Shown here piece after piece: positions 18,198 through 28,734 of a DNA stretch of 64,000 nucleotides. This stretch comes from Novosphingobium sp. PhB57 (GTDB lineage: Bacteria; Pseudomonadota; Alphaproteobacteria; Sphingomonadales; Sphingomonadaceae). The stretch covers positions 1-64,000 of the forward strand of contig NZ_SMBO01000010.1 in the NCBI RefSeq assembly GCF_004342985.1, written 5' to 3'. Within the stretch, counting starts at the first letter, position 1; each line of letters starts with the position of its first letter. The position numbers and the translations under genes were made by a program. Under the pieces are notes generated by a model, which was given only the letters and a program-made list of their open reading frames with translations, did not search any database and was not told the DNA's origin.

Positions 18198-18458
18198 TCA
18201 TTCTTCGTTATCTAGGCCTTCGTCTTCGACCATGCCTTCGATCGATTCATCATCGTCTTCAACATCTACATACTCCAACGGATTGAGACCGAGCTCAGCA
18301 GCAACCTCGACTTCGGTCGCAACCACCTCAATCTGGTCTCCATTTTCGAGTTCGATTATCGTCACTTCCGGTTCCTCACCGGCCGCAAGATGCACGACAT
18401 CATCGCTGTCGATCTCAACGTCATCACCATCGACGTTCTCGAACGTTGCTTTTGGCAT
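18198..18458 (-). CDS. Small highly acidic protein (86 aa)
   Basis: An 86-residue protein starting MPKATFENVDGDDVEIDSDD; about one third of its residues are Asp or Glu. Short beta-like strands (PEVTIIELENGDQIEVV) are followed by an acidic tail ending DEGLDNEE. No family was recognised; the composition suggests a metal-, cation- or protein-binding role, but that is a guess. The ATG at 18458 is chosen over the long upstream frame because of the ribosome site GAGTGAG and the clear protein-like start. It is monocistronic, with a terminator hairpin directly after. Confidence 0.7.
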   Translation of the reverse strand: MPKATFENVDGDDVEIDSDDVVHLAAGEEPEVTIIELENGDQIEVVATEVEVAAELGLNPLEYVDVEDDDESIEGMVEDEGLDNEE

Positions 18459-18800
18459 AAAGCTCACTCCATGGGGGTCAAGCCACAACATCGTGTCCAT
18501 TGATTTGGTTTCGGTTCCGGGGTTTTTTGCTGTTCCGCTGGGCTTTCGAGGGCCTGGGCTTAATCGAGATTGATAAGCTCCAAGCTGGCAACGTAGCGAG
18601 CCGCCGGATATCGGAGATGGGTTCTTTGAAAGGTTTGGGAGTTCCGCGCGGATTGGCGTCACGCAAAACTCCCAGCGACACAAATCCGATGGTTTGCACC
18701 GGTTCTGCGGAGCCCATTCGAGTCTTCCAAGGATGCTACGCCAAGTCGGGCGGCGCTATCGGGAAAAACCCGGACCCAGCAATGGAATACATATCTTAGA
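18459..18800. other. Intergenic
   Basis: Leader of the acidic protein on the minus strand and the missing 5' side of the DsbA-like fragment on the plus strand. Two GGAAC motifs occur on the minus strand (18531-18535 and about 18641-18645) without a GTT at the EcfG spacing. Confidence 0.4.
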
Positions 18801-19031
18801 ATGGCGCGCCGTCCATCCGCTGACTTGGACAGCGAGCGCGCGCGCGAGGTTCTCAAGAGTGAGCATTATGTGGAAGCGGTTCGGGAGGAGGAAGCTCTCT
18901 GGCAGTCCCGCGGGATAAACAGCGTTCCGGCAATCGTGGTCGACGATCGTTATCTGATCAGCGGAGGGCAGCCGCCTGAGGCGTTCGAGCAGGCACTTCG
19001 CAGTATTGCAGCTCAGGCGCCAACCGAGTGA
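18801..19031 (+). pseudogene. C-terminal fragment of a DsbA/FrnE-family oxidoreductase
   Basis: The 76-residue frame matches only the last third of FrnE-like DsbA-family proteins: LDSERAREVLKSEHYVEAVREE, then GINSVPAIVVDDRYLISGGQ with the conserved cis-Pro segment SVPAI, then PPEAFEQALRSI. The family is normally about 210-220 residues, and the N-terminal thioredoxin part with its active-site motif is absent upstream in any frame. The 5' part has been lost. The intact IS5-family element starts about 450 bases downstream, so local rearrangement is likely. Confidence 0.75.
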
Positions 19032-19481
19032 GCATCACAGCGTGGGGGTTAAAACTGATCGCGCGGGGGAAACGCCAGAAGGTCGATGCAAGAGGCGTTT
19101 CATTTGGGACATCGCCTTTCCGGTGTATTCGCCCATTACCCGTTGCCCGTTGCCCATTGCGCCCGCTGCGGCGCGATAGCCCAGCTGGCGAGCGTGATAA
19201 ACAAAACAATACCGATCCCGCTTGCCAGCACGCTGTGTGGCCGGCGCAAGCGTCGGCGGGCGTACGCCCGAGCAAACCTACTTTGACAATCTGCCGCAGG
19301 CCGTGGCAGCGTGAATTGGCCGCGACTTGCGGGGCGTCACTCCGGCCAGCTACGCTCGCCCTCCATGACGCGGCGTGAACAACCAACCCGCAGACGATCA
19401 GCCTATCAGGCGTCAAGGCTGTTGAAACAAACCCGGGCACTTCTCAGAGCCGAACAAGTTGGGCCAGGATAATATCTTCGT
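19032..19481. other. Intergenic left of the IS5 element
   Basis: A 450-base stretch between the DsbA-like fragment and the IS left end. Short frames only. The sequence CCCGTTGCCCGTTGCCCATTGCGCCC near 19139 is a small degenerate tandem run. Nothing else is supported. Confidence 0.45.
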
Positions 19482-20848
19482 TCATGTAACTTAACAGCTT
19501 GCGGAAAAAGGAACTTCCGTTGAGGCCGTTGAGGTGATTCAAGGCCCCTCGACCGAGGTCGAAGGATTCAAGATGCGCGGCGGCGATTACCGGAGTGAAG
19601 GGTTGTTTTCCTACGTGAGCTGCGAAGCTCGGGTACCGGCGCATCATCCGCTGCGGGCAATCCGTGCAATTGTCGACGAGGCGCTCGAGGTGATGTCGGG
19701 GGATTTCGACGCGATGTATTCGCGTATCGGCCGGCCGTCGATCCCGCCCGAGAAGCTGCTGCGTGCGCTGCTCCTGCAGGCCTTCTATACGATCCGCTCG
19801 GAGCGCCAGCTGATGGAACAGATGGATTACAATCTGCTTTTCCGCTGGTTCGTCGGGCTGGCGATGGATGCGCCGATCTGGAATGTGACGGTCTTCACCA
19901 AGAACCGCGAGAGGCTGCTGGCCGGCGATATTGCCGCCAAGTTTCTGTCCGCGATCGTAGGGCAATCGCGCGTGCAGGCGCTGCTGTCAGACGACCACTT
20001 CTCGGTGGATGGTACGCTGATCGAAGCCTGGGCGAGCATAAAGAGCTTACGGCCCAAGGGTGACGCCGCCTCGGACGGTGACGACGACGACAGCGCTTCG
20101 GGTACCGGACAAAACGGTCAGGCCAAGGCCAAGGGGCGCACTGCCGAGCGCGATTTCCATGGCGAGAAGTGGAGCAACCTCACCCACGCCTCAACCACCG
20201 ATCCTGATGCCCGGCTATTCAAGAAGGCACGCGGTCAGGCCGCGAAGCTGTGCCACATGGCCCATGTCCTCATGGAAAACCGGCACGGTCTGGTCGTGGA
20301 TGCAACGCTCACCCATGCCACGGGCACGGCCGAACGGGAGGCTGCGCTGACCATGCTTGGCCGTATGAAGGGGCGTCATCGCATCACGCTGGCGGCAGAC
20401 AAAGCCTACGATACCCTCCACTTCGTCGCCGCATTGCGCGAGATCGGCGTTACCCCGCACGTGGCACAGAACGTCAATGGCAGGCGCTCCGCCATTGATG
20501 GGCGCACCACCCGCCACCCTGGTTACGCCGTTTCTCAGCGGATCAGGAAACGGATCGAAGAGGTCTTTGGCTGGGCCAAGACCAGCGGAAACCTGCGCAA
20601 GACTCGGCATCGAGGGCAAGACCGTGTGGGGTGGAACTTCACATTGACCGCCGCAGCATACAATCTCATCAGGCTACCGAAGCTGCTGGCGGCAGCATAA
20701 CTGTGCCCGAAATCTGCAGAAAGATGGGTCTTGGCAAGCGCGGCAGTCAACAGAGACCGATGACACCACCCCGTTGGCGCCAAACCTACTCAAAATCCGG
20801 CGGTCAAACGGCCCAAAGCAGACTTTTTCCGCGGCGTGTTGAGGCTGA
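19482..20848 (+). mobile_element. Intact IS5-family insertion sequence
   Basis: An element of about 1.37 kb with one transposase gene. Imperfect inverted ends lie at 19490-19510 and 20823-20843 (16 of 21 positions match; shared core GCGGAAAAAG/CTTTTTCCGC). The outer limits are estimated, because the right end appears to extend to GAGGCTGA (20841-20848) as in the left-edge remnant. A target duplication was not recognised. An 11-bp perfect inverted repeat (20844-20854 and 20867-20877) overlaps the right boundary. Confidence 0.75.
19573..20700 (+). CDS. IS5-family transposase
   Basis: A 375-residue DDE transposase. It has an N-terminal DUF772-type helical domain (VPAHHPLRAIRAIVDEAL, then GRPSIPPEKLLRALLLQAFY, then SERQLMEQMDYNLLFRWFVG). 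The catalytic core has Asp in HFSVDGTLIEAW, Asp in ADKAYDTLHF and Glu in RIRKRIEEVFGWAKT, giving the expected D-D-E with Y(2)R(3)E(6)-like spacing. Length is full for the group and there is no frameshift, so it is probably active. The ATG at 19573 (MRGGDYRSEG) is where homologues start; the ORF is open 13 codons further upstream. The remnant at 1-44 matches its C-terminus. Confidence 0.9.
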   Translation: MRGGDYRSEGLFSYVSCEARVPAHHPLRAIRAIVDEALEVMSGDFDAMYSRIGRPSIPPEKLLRALLLQAFYTIRSERQLMEQMDYNLLFRWFVGLAMDAPIWNVTVFTKNRERLLAGDIAAKFLSAIVGQSRVQALLSDDHFSVDGTLIEAWASIKSLRPKGDAASDGDDDDSASGTGQNGQAKAKGRTAERDFHGEKWSNLTHASTTDPDARLFKKARGQAAKLCHMAHVLMENRHGLVVDATLTHATGTAEREAALTMLGRMKGRHRITLAADKAYDTLHFVAALREIGVTPHVAQNVNGRRSAIDGRTTRHPGYAVSQRIRKRIEEVFGWAKTSGNLRKTRHRGQDRVGWNFTLTAAAYNLIRLPKLLAAA

Positions 20849-20981
20849 TGGCAGTTCCCGTGGAAGCTGCCATCAGCGGCCGGCGTTGGGAATGGCTTTG
20901 ATCCGACCAATTGGCGTTTAGCCTTGGAATACCCGCCCTTCCCCAATTCAAGGCTTGAATGTCTCTCTTTCGGGCGATGCC

Positions 20982-22043
20982 CTAGGGAATGAGACGATCC
21001 AAACGAAGCCGTTCGAATAACGCGAAAAAGGCGTTATCGGTGGGTTGATAGGACGTAAAGCCAAGTCGCCGGCTTTTCGACATGTCTGTCACCACCTCGA
21101 TCGGTCGGCCAAGATCTGCGTCGGTGTGCCAAGGAGATGCGAGACGGGACAAATCAGGCTCGGCCAAGCCTTCCCGATCGGCAATCTTGCGCCAGACCTT
21201 GGCATCATCCGCCATCTGCATTTCCAAAGGCCGCACAATCCCATCGAAAGGTACAGGCTCGATGCCGAACCAATCTGCAATGCGGCCCCACATCCACTGC
21301 CATCGGAATACATCGCCATCGACCACGTTGAAGTCTTCGTTGTGCGCAGGTTTGGTCTCGCTCGCCCATAGGAGATGGCGCGCCAGCTGCCGAGCATCAG
21401 TCATGTCGGTCAAGCCGCTCCACTGGGCCGCGGAGCCCGGGAAGGTGAATGGGCGTCCCAACTCCCGGCACAAAGTCGCGTAAACCGCCAGGGTCGTTCC
21501 CATGTTCATGGCGTTGCCGACCGCCTTACCTATGACGGTATGGGGACGATGAATGCTCCAGGTAAAACCATCGCGCCGAGCCGCGGCGAAAAGCTCATCT
21601 TCCTGAGCATAGTAGAAGTTTTCGACATCGAGCCGGCCTTGCTCCTCGCGGAAAGGCGTCTGGGGCAGGATGCCTTTTCCGTAGGCCTCGAATGGGCCAA
21701 GGTAGTGTTTGAGGCCAGTAACCAGCGCTACGTGACGGGAGCCGGACGCCCTCGGTAATCTGGCGAGCAGGTTACGAACCATGTTCGCATTCACCCGTAT
21801 GTTTTCCGCCTCGCTGTCTTGGCGTAGCCAGGTAGTGATGAAGATTGCGTCAGGATCAATATCCGCAAGCGCGGCACCGGTGGCTTGCTCGTCCTGCAGG
21901 TCGGCGGCAATGGGGATCACGCCGTCCTGTTCGATCGGCCGCCTGGCCAGCCCATATACCTTCCAACCATGCTCGACCAATAATGCCGCCGTTGCGTTTC
22001 CAACGATCCCGCTTGCCCCCACTACCAAGGCCGTTTTCACCAT
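20982..22043 (-). CDS. SDR-family NAD(P)-dependent reductase (PRISE-like)
   Basis: A 353-residue extended SDR. Rossmann motif GASGIVG at residues 9-15, preceded by KTALVV. The region SIHRPHTVIGKAVGNAMNMG and the segment YATLCRELGRPFTFPGS are characteristic of the PRISE (progesterone 5beta-reductase/iridoid synthase-like) SDR group, which reduces activated C=C bonds of enones. The substrate here is unknown. Start: the ATG at 22043 has GAAGGA seven bases upstream; ATGs at 22049 and 22067 are possible. It is transcribed divergently from an HxlR regulator across a short region containing a palindrome, which suggests direct control by it. Confidence 0.85.
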   Translation of the reverse strand: MVKTALVVGASGIVGNATAALLVEHGWKVYGLARRPIEQDGVIPIAADLQDEQATGAALADIDPDAIFITTWLRQDSEAENIRVNANMVRNLLARLPRASGSRHVALVTGLKHYLGPFEAYGKGILPQTPFREEQGRLDVENFYYAQEDELFAAARRDGFTWSIHRPHTVIGKAVGNAMNMGTTLAVYATLCRELGRPFTFPGSAAQWSGLTDMTDARQLARHLLWASETKPAHNEDFNVVDGDVFRWQWMWGRIADWFGIEPVPFDGIVRPLEMQMADDAKVWRKIADREGLAEPDLSRLASPWHTDADLGRPIEVVTDMSKSRRLGFTSYQPTDNAFFALFERLRLDRLIP

Positions 22044-22107
22044 CTTCATTTCCTTCGTCTCGTGCATGGGCAAATCAACTAGGCACGAAGCGCGTTTGCT
22101 TCTAGAC

Positions 22108-22135
22108 GGCACCAAATAGGTCACTAGGCACCAAA
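22108..22135. promoter_or_regulatory. Candidate HxlR operator in the SDR/HxlR intergenic region
   Basis: The 14-bp palindrome GGT-N2-CTAG-N2-ACC (22119-22132) lies between two direct copies of GGCACCAAA (22108-22116 and 22127-22135, 19 bases apart). It is about 65-75 bases from the SDR start and 15-30 bases from the regulator start, where an autoregulating HxlR dimer would bind. Confidence 0.55.
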
Positions 22136-22147
22136 AGGTTACCAGCT

Positions 22148-22528
22148 ATGTTCCCAGGTACGGCTGAAGAAGAGTGGCGCGAAGACTGCGCCCCGCGCCG
22201 GGTGCTCTCGTTGTTCGCAACCAAATGGACCAGCATGGTGCTGCACACCTTGCACGCTCGTCATGGTGGCACTTGCCGCACTGGCGTACTGCAGCGAAGC
22301 CTTCCAGGCATCTCGAAGAAGATGCTGACGCAGACCCTACGAGATATGGAAGAGATCGGCTTGATTAGCCGCCATGTCCAAAGCGATATGCCGCCAGCGG
22401 TGGAATACCGCCTTACAGAACTGGGCGTGCGTTTCGTTGAGCCGGTTGAATTGCTCTACGCATGGGGCCGCAGCAATCCCGATGCTCTCGAGCAACTTGG
22501 CACCAGAGCAACGAGCAGAAGACGCTGA
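22148..22528 (+). CDS. HxlR-family winged-helix regulator
   Basis: A 126-residue single-domain regulator. Residues about 15-110 form the HxlR winged helix: VLSLFATKWTSMVLHTL, then GVLQRSLPGISKKMLTQTLRDMEEIGLI as the recognition-helix region, then the wing VEYRLTELG. It is divergent from the PRISE-like SDR with overlapping control sequences, the usual arrangement in which the regulator senses a reactive small molecule and derepresses the reductase. There is no conserved Cys near the N-terminus except Cys15 in EDCAPRRV, which could be redox-active (inference). Confidence 0.88.
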   Translation: MFPGTAEEEWREDCAPRRVLSLFATKWTSMVLHTLHARHGGTCRTGVLQRSLPGISKKMLTQTLRDMEEIGLISRHVQSDMPPAVEYRLTELGVRFVEPVELLYAWGRSNPDALEQLGTRATSRRR

Positions 22529-22573
22529 CATGCCCGGCCGCTTTTCGAACGACGCCGCGTTGGAACTTGCCGA

Positions 22574-23764
22574 TCACACTTCGGGGTAGCGAGATAGGTC
22601 GACTTCCTTGCCTGGGCCGCTGAACATCTTGGCGGAGAGATTGCGGACCGGGTCAAGACTAGCGAGACCGAGCATGCCATGCAGCAACCGAATACCCAGG
22701 CGGGTTTGAGGATGCATCAAACGCGGTCCGATCTTGGGGATGCCCTGTCCATACTCCACCATCGGCCGCATCTGCGTTTCATAGGCAGCGAAAGCTTCTG
22801 CCACGGCATCTGCGCGCGCAAGTTCTCCGGCAAGAACATAAGCGCCGGTCACGGCAAGTGTAGCTCCTATCCCTGCCAGTGGGGTCGCACACCAAGCCGC
22901 ATCGCCCGTCAACACTGCACGTCCTGAAGACCAGCGCGGCATCTTCACTTGGCGCAGCGCATCGAAGTAGAAGTCTTCGGTGTGGTCCATGGCTTCGAGA
23001 ATGCGCGGTGTTTCCCACCCGGCATCCGCAAAGCAATCGCGCAGGAAGGCTTTCTGACGCTTTGTATTCCAATCCTGCGCGCCATCGGCTTCTTTAAAGA
23101 TCGACAACATCGCGCGTGCCGTGCCGTGGCGGTCTGGGCGCAGTGATACGCTGCGTTTGCCAGGCGCATTGTACCACCGCCACATTCGATCATCGTCCGG
23201 CGTCCGGGGAATAGTGAAATAGGCGATAGTCAGGTCCATCCAGCGCGGCTCGTTCTCACCAGGAAAGACCAGTTCTCGCGTGCCTGACCCAACGCCCTCC
23301 GCGATAATCAGCGCATCAAAATCGCCGGTTGCGCCACTTGCGAATGTAACTGAAATGGCCTGATCAATCTCGTCAACCCTGACAATATGATCGCCGAAGC
23401 GGAAGCGCGCGTCATGTCTGGCTGCATCGTAAAGCAAGCGAGCCAGGTCGCCGCGCAGGATTTCCATTTCAGCCGTTGGGCCGTCTCCTTCGATCTCGCT
23501 GACAAGGAAGCGTGCAGCCTCGCTCCCGTCAGCATTGACCCATGCTGTCCCTTCCTCACCTGTACCTTTCTTTAGCGCCTCGGCCTCGAGACCCATCCGC
23601 TGAAGTACCTCGCGCCCGACCCCGCGAATATCAATGTTCTGGCCTCCATCACGAAACTCGGGTGCGCGCTCCACAACGGTTATATCGAACCCACGCCTCA
23701 TCAATGCGAGGGCGGCTGCGTTACCAGCGATGCTCGCGCCGGTGATCAGTAGGTGCTGTGGCAT
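22574..23764 (-). CDS. FAD-dependent monooxygenase (TetX/PHBH-like)
   Basis: A 396-residue class A flavoprotein monooxygenase. N-terminal FAD fold with GASIAG (residues 9-14) and the acidic end of strand 2 (VVERAP). A middle DG-type segment lies around MEILRGDLARLLYDAA, and the second FAD motif VLTGDAAWCATPLAGIGATLA is present near residue 290. It should hydroxylate an aromatic or polyketide-like substrate with NAD(P)H and O2. The closest well-known relatives are tetracycline-inactivating and aromatic hydroxylases; the substrate cannot be fixed. It converges on HxlR and is not clearly in an operon. Confidence 0.85.
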   Translation of the reverse strand: MPQHLLITGASIAGNAAALALMRRGFDITVVERAPEFRDGGQNIDIRGVGREVLQRMGLEAEALKKGTGEEGTAWVNADGSEAARFLVSEIEGDGPTAEMEILRGDLARLLYDAARHDARFRFGDHIVRVDEIDQAISVTFASGATGDFDALIIAEGVGSGTRELVFPGENEPRWMDLTIAYFTIPRTPDDDRMWRWYNAPGKRSVSLRPDRHGTARAMLSIFKEADGAQDWNTKRQKAFLRDCFADAGWETPRILEAMDHTEDFYFDALRQVKMPRWSSGRAVLTGDAAWCATPLAGIGATLAVTGAYVLAGELARADAVAEAFAAYETQMRPMVEYGQGIPKIGPRLMHPQTRLGIRLLHGMLGLASLDPVRNLSAKMFSGPGKEVDLSRYPEV

Positions 23765-24018
23765 AAGGTCGCTTCGGCCATGATCCGGTCCTAAGGTTCA
23801 TTCCAAGAAACCCATGCATCTTGGTAGCGTTCCCCGTGGATTTATGGCCCCCGCTCCGCGAAGTCTCCGCTACATCTCACGAAACCTTGAATCGTGTTCC
23901 GTGGCCGATTCAGGCGCGCGACTTTCTGCCCTCCAATCCGGGAAGCGGAAGTTCGTGGAAGACTTCGGTCAAAGGCATAGGGAAACCGGATGCTTCGAGC
24001 GCCATTCGCAGCTCTCAA

Positions 24019-25692
24019 TTACGTTGCCAGTCCGGTGCCGTTGATGACAAGAGCGAGTCCGATAGAGTTGCGGCAGGTATCGGGCACACGAACTTCGAGC
24101 GCGTCGGCCGATCGCGTGAATGGAAGAGGTAGCTCGCTGCCAGGCAGCGTCACGCGAGATACTTCGCCTCTACCAACGGGATTACTGCCTCCAAGCAGCG
24201 TTAGGCGCACTCTGCCTTCCTCAGGCCAACCCAGGATCAGTGCGTGAACCGCACCATTGCGCGTCACATATCGCACGTCTTTTGCCGTATAGATGGAGGT
24301 CTGACCACCCTCCGAGAAAGCTCCGCCGCCGTTCACCGCTGATCCCTCTCCATGCAAACGCCACGGGCGGGTGCCGTAGATTGCCTCTCCATACCGGCCC
24401 ATCCACGTCGCGATCTCTTCGACGATCTGCCGCTCCTTTTCATCGATAGTACCATCCCCCCGGATTGGCACGCTCAGCATCAAGTTACCGTTCTTTGAAA
24501 CTACATCACACAAGGTATGAATGACCTTGGCTGGGGTCTTGTATAGGTTTTTGCGATAATATTCCTCGCCGTAGAACCAGTTTCCGAGGCATGTTTCCGT
24601 TTGCCAAGGAAACTGGTCGATATAGCTCTTCTGGCCCCGCTCGACGACATCGACCAGACCCATCCGCCGCTGCGGAGGCGTTTCCTTGGCTGTGACCACA
24701 CCCTCGAGGTGCCCGCCGTTCCACTCCATGTTCCGGTTGTAAAAATACGCGGCCATGTCGAGCCCAGCCTGTTGCAACGGCAGGTCATGGTTGTCGAAGT
24801 AAAGCATATCGGGCCGATACTTGTCGATCAGCTCTTGGCATCGCAGCACCCACCGCCGCACAAACTCAGGATCGGGCGGCACGCCCTCATTCCACAGTCC
24901 ATCTGTCGCGGCATGCCACGCGTCCGCCTCAGCAATTGAAGTGATGCCATCTGGCATCGCCATGCTCGCCCGCGTGTAGAGTTGCTGCGGATCCAGTCCC
25001 TCCCACCAAGTACCGCGCCCGGAGGCCTTTGTCAGTCTGGCGGCATCGTAACGCTGTCCCTGCCGCGATCCCTCGGCATCATAGCCGTAAGCCGCCTGGT
25101 TCCAGTGCCAGGCATGGCCGGAATGGTTTGATACGGCAAAACGCAGCCCACGCTCACGCGCAAGCTTTTCCCACGTACCAATGACATCCTTGCGCGGTCC
25201 TATTCGAACCGAATTCCATTCATGGTGAGAGGAGGCGAAGCAATCGAGATTGTCGTGATGATTGGCGATTGCCATAAAATATCGAGCGCCGGCTCGCTTG
25301 TAGAGATCAAGAAGTTCCGCTGGATTCCAACGCTCTGCTCGCCAACGGTTCTGGATTTCCATGAACCCGCTATCTGCAGGATGTCCGTAATTCTTCAGAT
25401 GGTGTTGATATGATGGATGCCCCTGAAGGTACATGTCCCGGGCATACCAGTCGTCGCCTGCGGCCGGCACGGATGCAGCACCCCAATGCGCCCAGATACC
25501 GAATTTCGCGTCACGGAACCAGTCGGGTGCGCTATATCCTGCCGTTAACGAAGCCCAGTCCCCTACGAATTTTTGCGGGGGCGGCACCTTCACCGACCGC
25601 ACCGTCGATGCCGCATTTGAAATTCCGGTAAACAGCGATGCAGCCGTTCCGGCAAGGCCTACACCCAGGATCGTCCGTCTCGTCGGCCGCAT
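24019..25692 (-). CDS. Tat-exported alpha-L-fucosidase (GH29-type)
   Basis: A 557-residue enzyme with a twin-arginine signal (TRRTILGVGLAGTAASL, residues 4-20). The catalytic TIM barrel shows GH29 features: FRDAKFGIWAHWGAASVPA, RAGARYFMAIANHHDNLD (the conserved His-His/Asp loop), GLRFAVSNHSGHAWHW, and DMLYFDNHD, whose first Asp after YF is the expected nucleophile. FPWQTETCLGNWFY is also typical. A C-terminal beta-sandwich of about 100 residues follows. It would release terminal L-fucose in the periplasm. The ATG at 25692 is placed at the Tat signal. No fucose-uptake or -catabolism genes lie nearby, so it is an orphan. Confidence 0.88.
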   Translation of the reverse strand: MRPTRRTILGVGLAGTAASLFTGISNAASTVRSVKVPPPQKFVGDWASLTAGYSAPDWFRDAKFGIWAHWGAASVPAAGDDWYARDMYLQGHPSYQHHLKNYGHPADSGFMEIQNRWRAERWNPAELLDLYKRAGARYFMAIANHHDNLDCFASSHHEWNSVRIGPRKDVIGTWEKLARERGLRFAVSNHSGHAWHWNQAAYGYDAEGSRQGQRYDAARLTKASGRGTWWEGLDPQQLYTRASMAMPDGITSIAEADAWHAATDGLWNEGVPPDPEFVRRWVLRCQELIDKYRPDMLYFDNHDLPLQQAGLDMAAYFYNRNMEWNGGHLEGVVTAKETPPQRRMGLVDVVERGQKSYIDQFPWQTETCLGNWFYGEEYYRKNLYKTPAKVIHTLCDVVSKNGNLMLSVPIRGDGTIDEKERQIVEEIATWMGRYGEAIYGTRPWRLHGEGSAVNGGGAFSEGGQTSIYTAKDVRYVTRNGAVHALILGWPEEGRVRLTLLGGSNPVGRGEVSRVTLPGSELPLPFTRSADALEVRVPDTCRNSIGLALVINGTGLAT

Positions 25693-26418
25693 GTTCTTCC
25701 CCCCCCCAACAACGTCGATGTACCGATACCGTCTTTCATTGGTAAAGGTTACTTCCACCAATGCCAGAGCCTAATTCGAGCATCGTGTTTTTTTTCGGTT
25801 TTGACCGGCCTTCCAAAGGCTCTCGTTTTGGGGATGGCGACAGCGCTTCGGAATTTGGCTATCGTCATCCCCCAAAGCGGCGCCTCGGCCTTGAGCATTG
25901 CAGAGGTTGCTAGCGACTGATCTCTGATAATAGCATGGAATATCTTCTGTAGCCCTGCTGGCCATCGCAATGATGTTTCGGAGGAAGCGCGCGGATTCCG
26001 GGGTTGTCCCGGTCACACGGGGGGAGTGAGGAGCCGCAGTAACGATTAAATCCATGCAAGCTTCAGTCTGAAAGCTTTGTTGCGAATATTCCGCAATCGG
26101 AAGCCTTAGAGGCAACCTATAGCTTTATTGGGGCCCTGAAAGATGAAACAGGTCCGGCTCATGCGGGCGAGATTGGTGAAAAGCTATGGGATGGTTCAGG
26201 GAAAATGCGCCTAATCGTCCGAAATTTCTGATCTCATCCGCCAGAATGGTCGCTCTGAGCTTCGGCAGAGCGAGTGCCATACTTGATTTGAAATCCGCCC
26301 TGCCCATATACAAACAACTGGCACTCTTTCATCGTGACTGCCAGATCGCAAAGCGCGGCGCTGGCCTCTCTTGTGAAAGCGACGCCTTGTCGCGGCCCAG
26401 CGACAGGATCGCTCCATC
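25693..26418. other. Intergenic, 726 bases, no gene seen
   Basis: Leader of the fucosidase, then frames with no coding character. It separates two divergent transcription units, the fucosidase and groES/groEL. No heat-shock inverted repeat (CIRCE) was recognised before groES. Confidence 0.45.
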
Positions 26419-26705
26419 ATGACATTGCGCCCCTTGGACGATCGCGTTCTCGGACGCCGGCTAAAAGCACCCAAGAGGGCCGCCGTCGGCATCATCGTTC
26501 CTGACAATGCCCGTGAAAAGCCGCAGGGAGGCGAGATCGTGTCCGTTGGCTCGGGCACCAGAGGGGAAGCCGGGACGATTATTGCGCCTGACGTCGAGGC
26601 GGTTGCCGCATCTTGCTCGGCAAATGGTCCCCCACTGAGTTCAAGGTGGGCGGCGAAGACCCCGTTATCATGAAGGAAAGCGACGCGCTCGGCATTCTGG
26701 GCTGA
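26419..26705 (+). pseudogene. groES: groES with one-base deletion
   Basis: The frame begins as a normal 10-kDa co-chaperonin (MTLRPLDDRVLGRRLKAPKR, then GGIIVPDNAREKPQ-like, then EIVSVGSGTRGE), but after APDVEA it continues in the wrong frame. The correct continuation lies in the next frame: RILLGKWSPTEFKVGGED and IMKESDALGILG, stop at 26703-26705. Five bases occupy the place of two codons near 26600-26606, so one base is missing. The mobile-loop region also departs from the usual sequence. The locus sits 62 bases upstream of an intact groEL. A sequencing error cannot be excluded. Confidence 0.85.
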
Positions 26706-26766
26706 GTTGTCAGCGGGCCGGCGCTTCCCGGCGAAGTCGACATCTCCACCTAGAAGGATAACGACC

Positions 26767-28368
<1,602 letters not shown>

Positions 28369-28734
28369 TCTACCTGTCACCATAATTCTCCGTCCTCGAA
28401 CATCGATTATCCTTCCGAGGTTACAAAGGTAATGGCAATTTCATTCTGGGGATCGGTAGGTTCCTCTAGAACATTCCGCTCGCCTAAATGATAAATGCCG
28501 TGGGTTATTTGGAATACGACGCCGCAGGAACGGCGGACATACTCGCATTTCCATTCTGAAGCGGACATTCGTCAATCAGCCGCCTTTTGTGTCTGGAAGG
28601 GAAAAGCGGACGGGGAACAGCTGGGACCGGAAAATTGGTGGCTGAGCGTCTGTGAATGATAACGTGACGGCTCTCGAACCCTCCCGCAGGATGACCAGCG
28701 GATGAGGCGGAAGAGAGCCGGGATGGGAACAGCC
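28369..28734. other. Intergenic; 5' flank of an IS110-type relic
   Basis: No gene. The last 150 bases before 28735 look like the non-coding left end of an IS110-family element; no terminal repeats are expected for that family. Confidence 0.4.

Noticed and set aside
18459..18700. EcfG promoter before the acidic protein
   Set aside because: GGAAC motifs are present but no GTT lies 16-18 bases downstream.
20674..20946. 90-residue minus-strand frame across the IS right end
   Set aside because: It overlaps the inverted repeat and the IS end; it resembles the spurious proteins often annotated at such ends.
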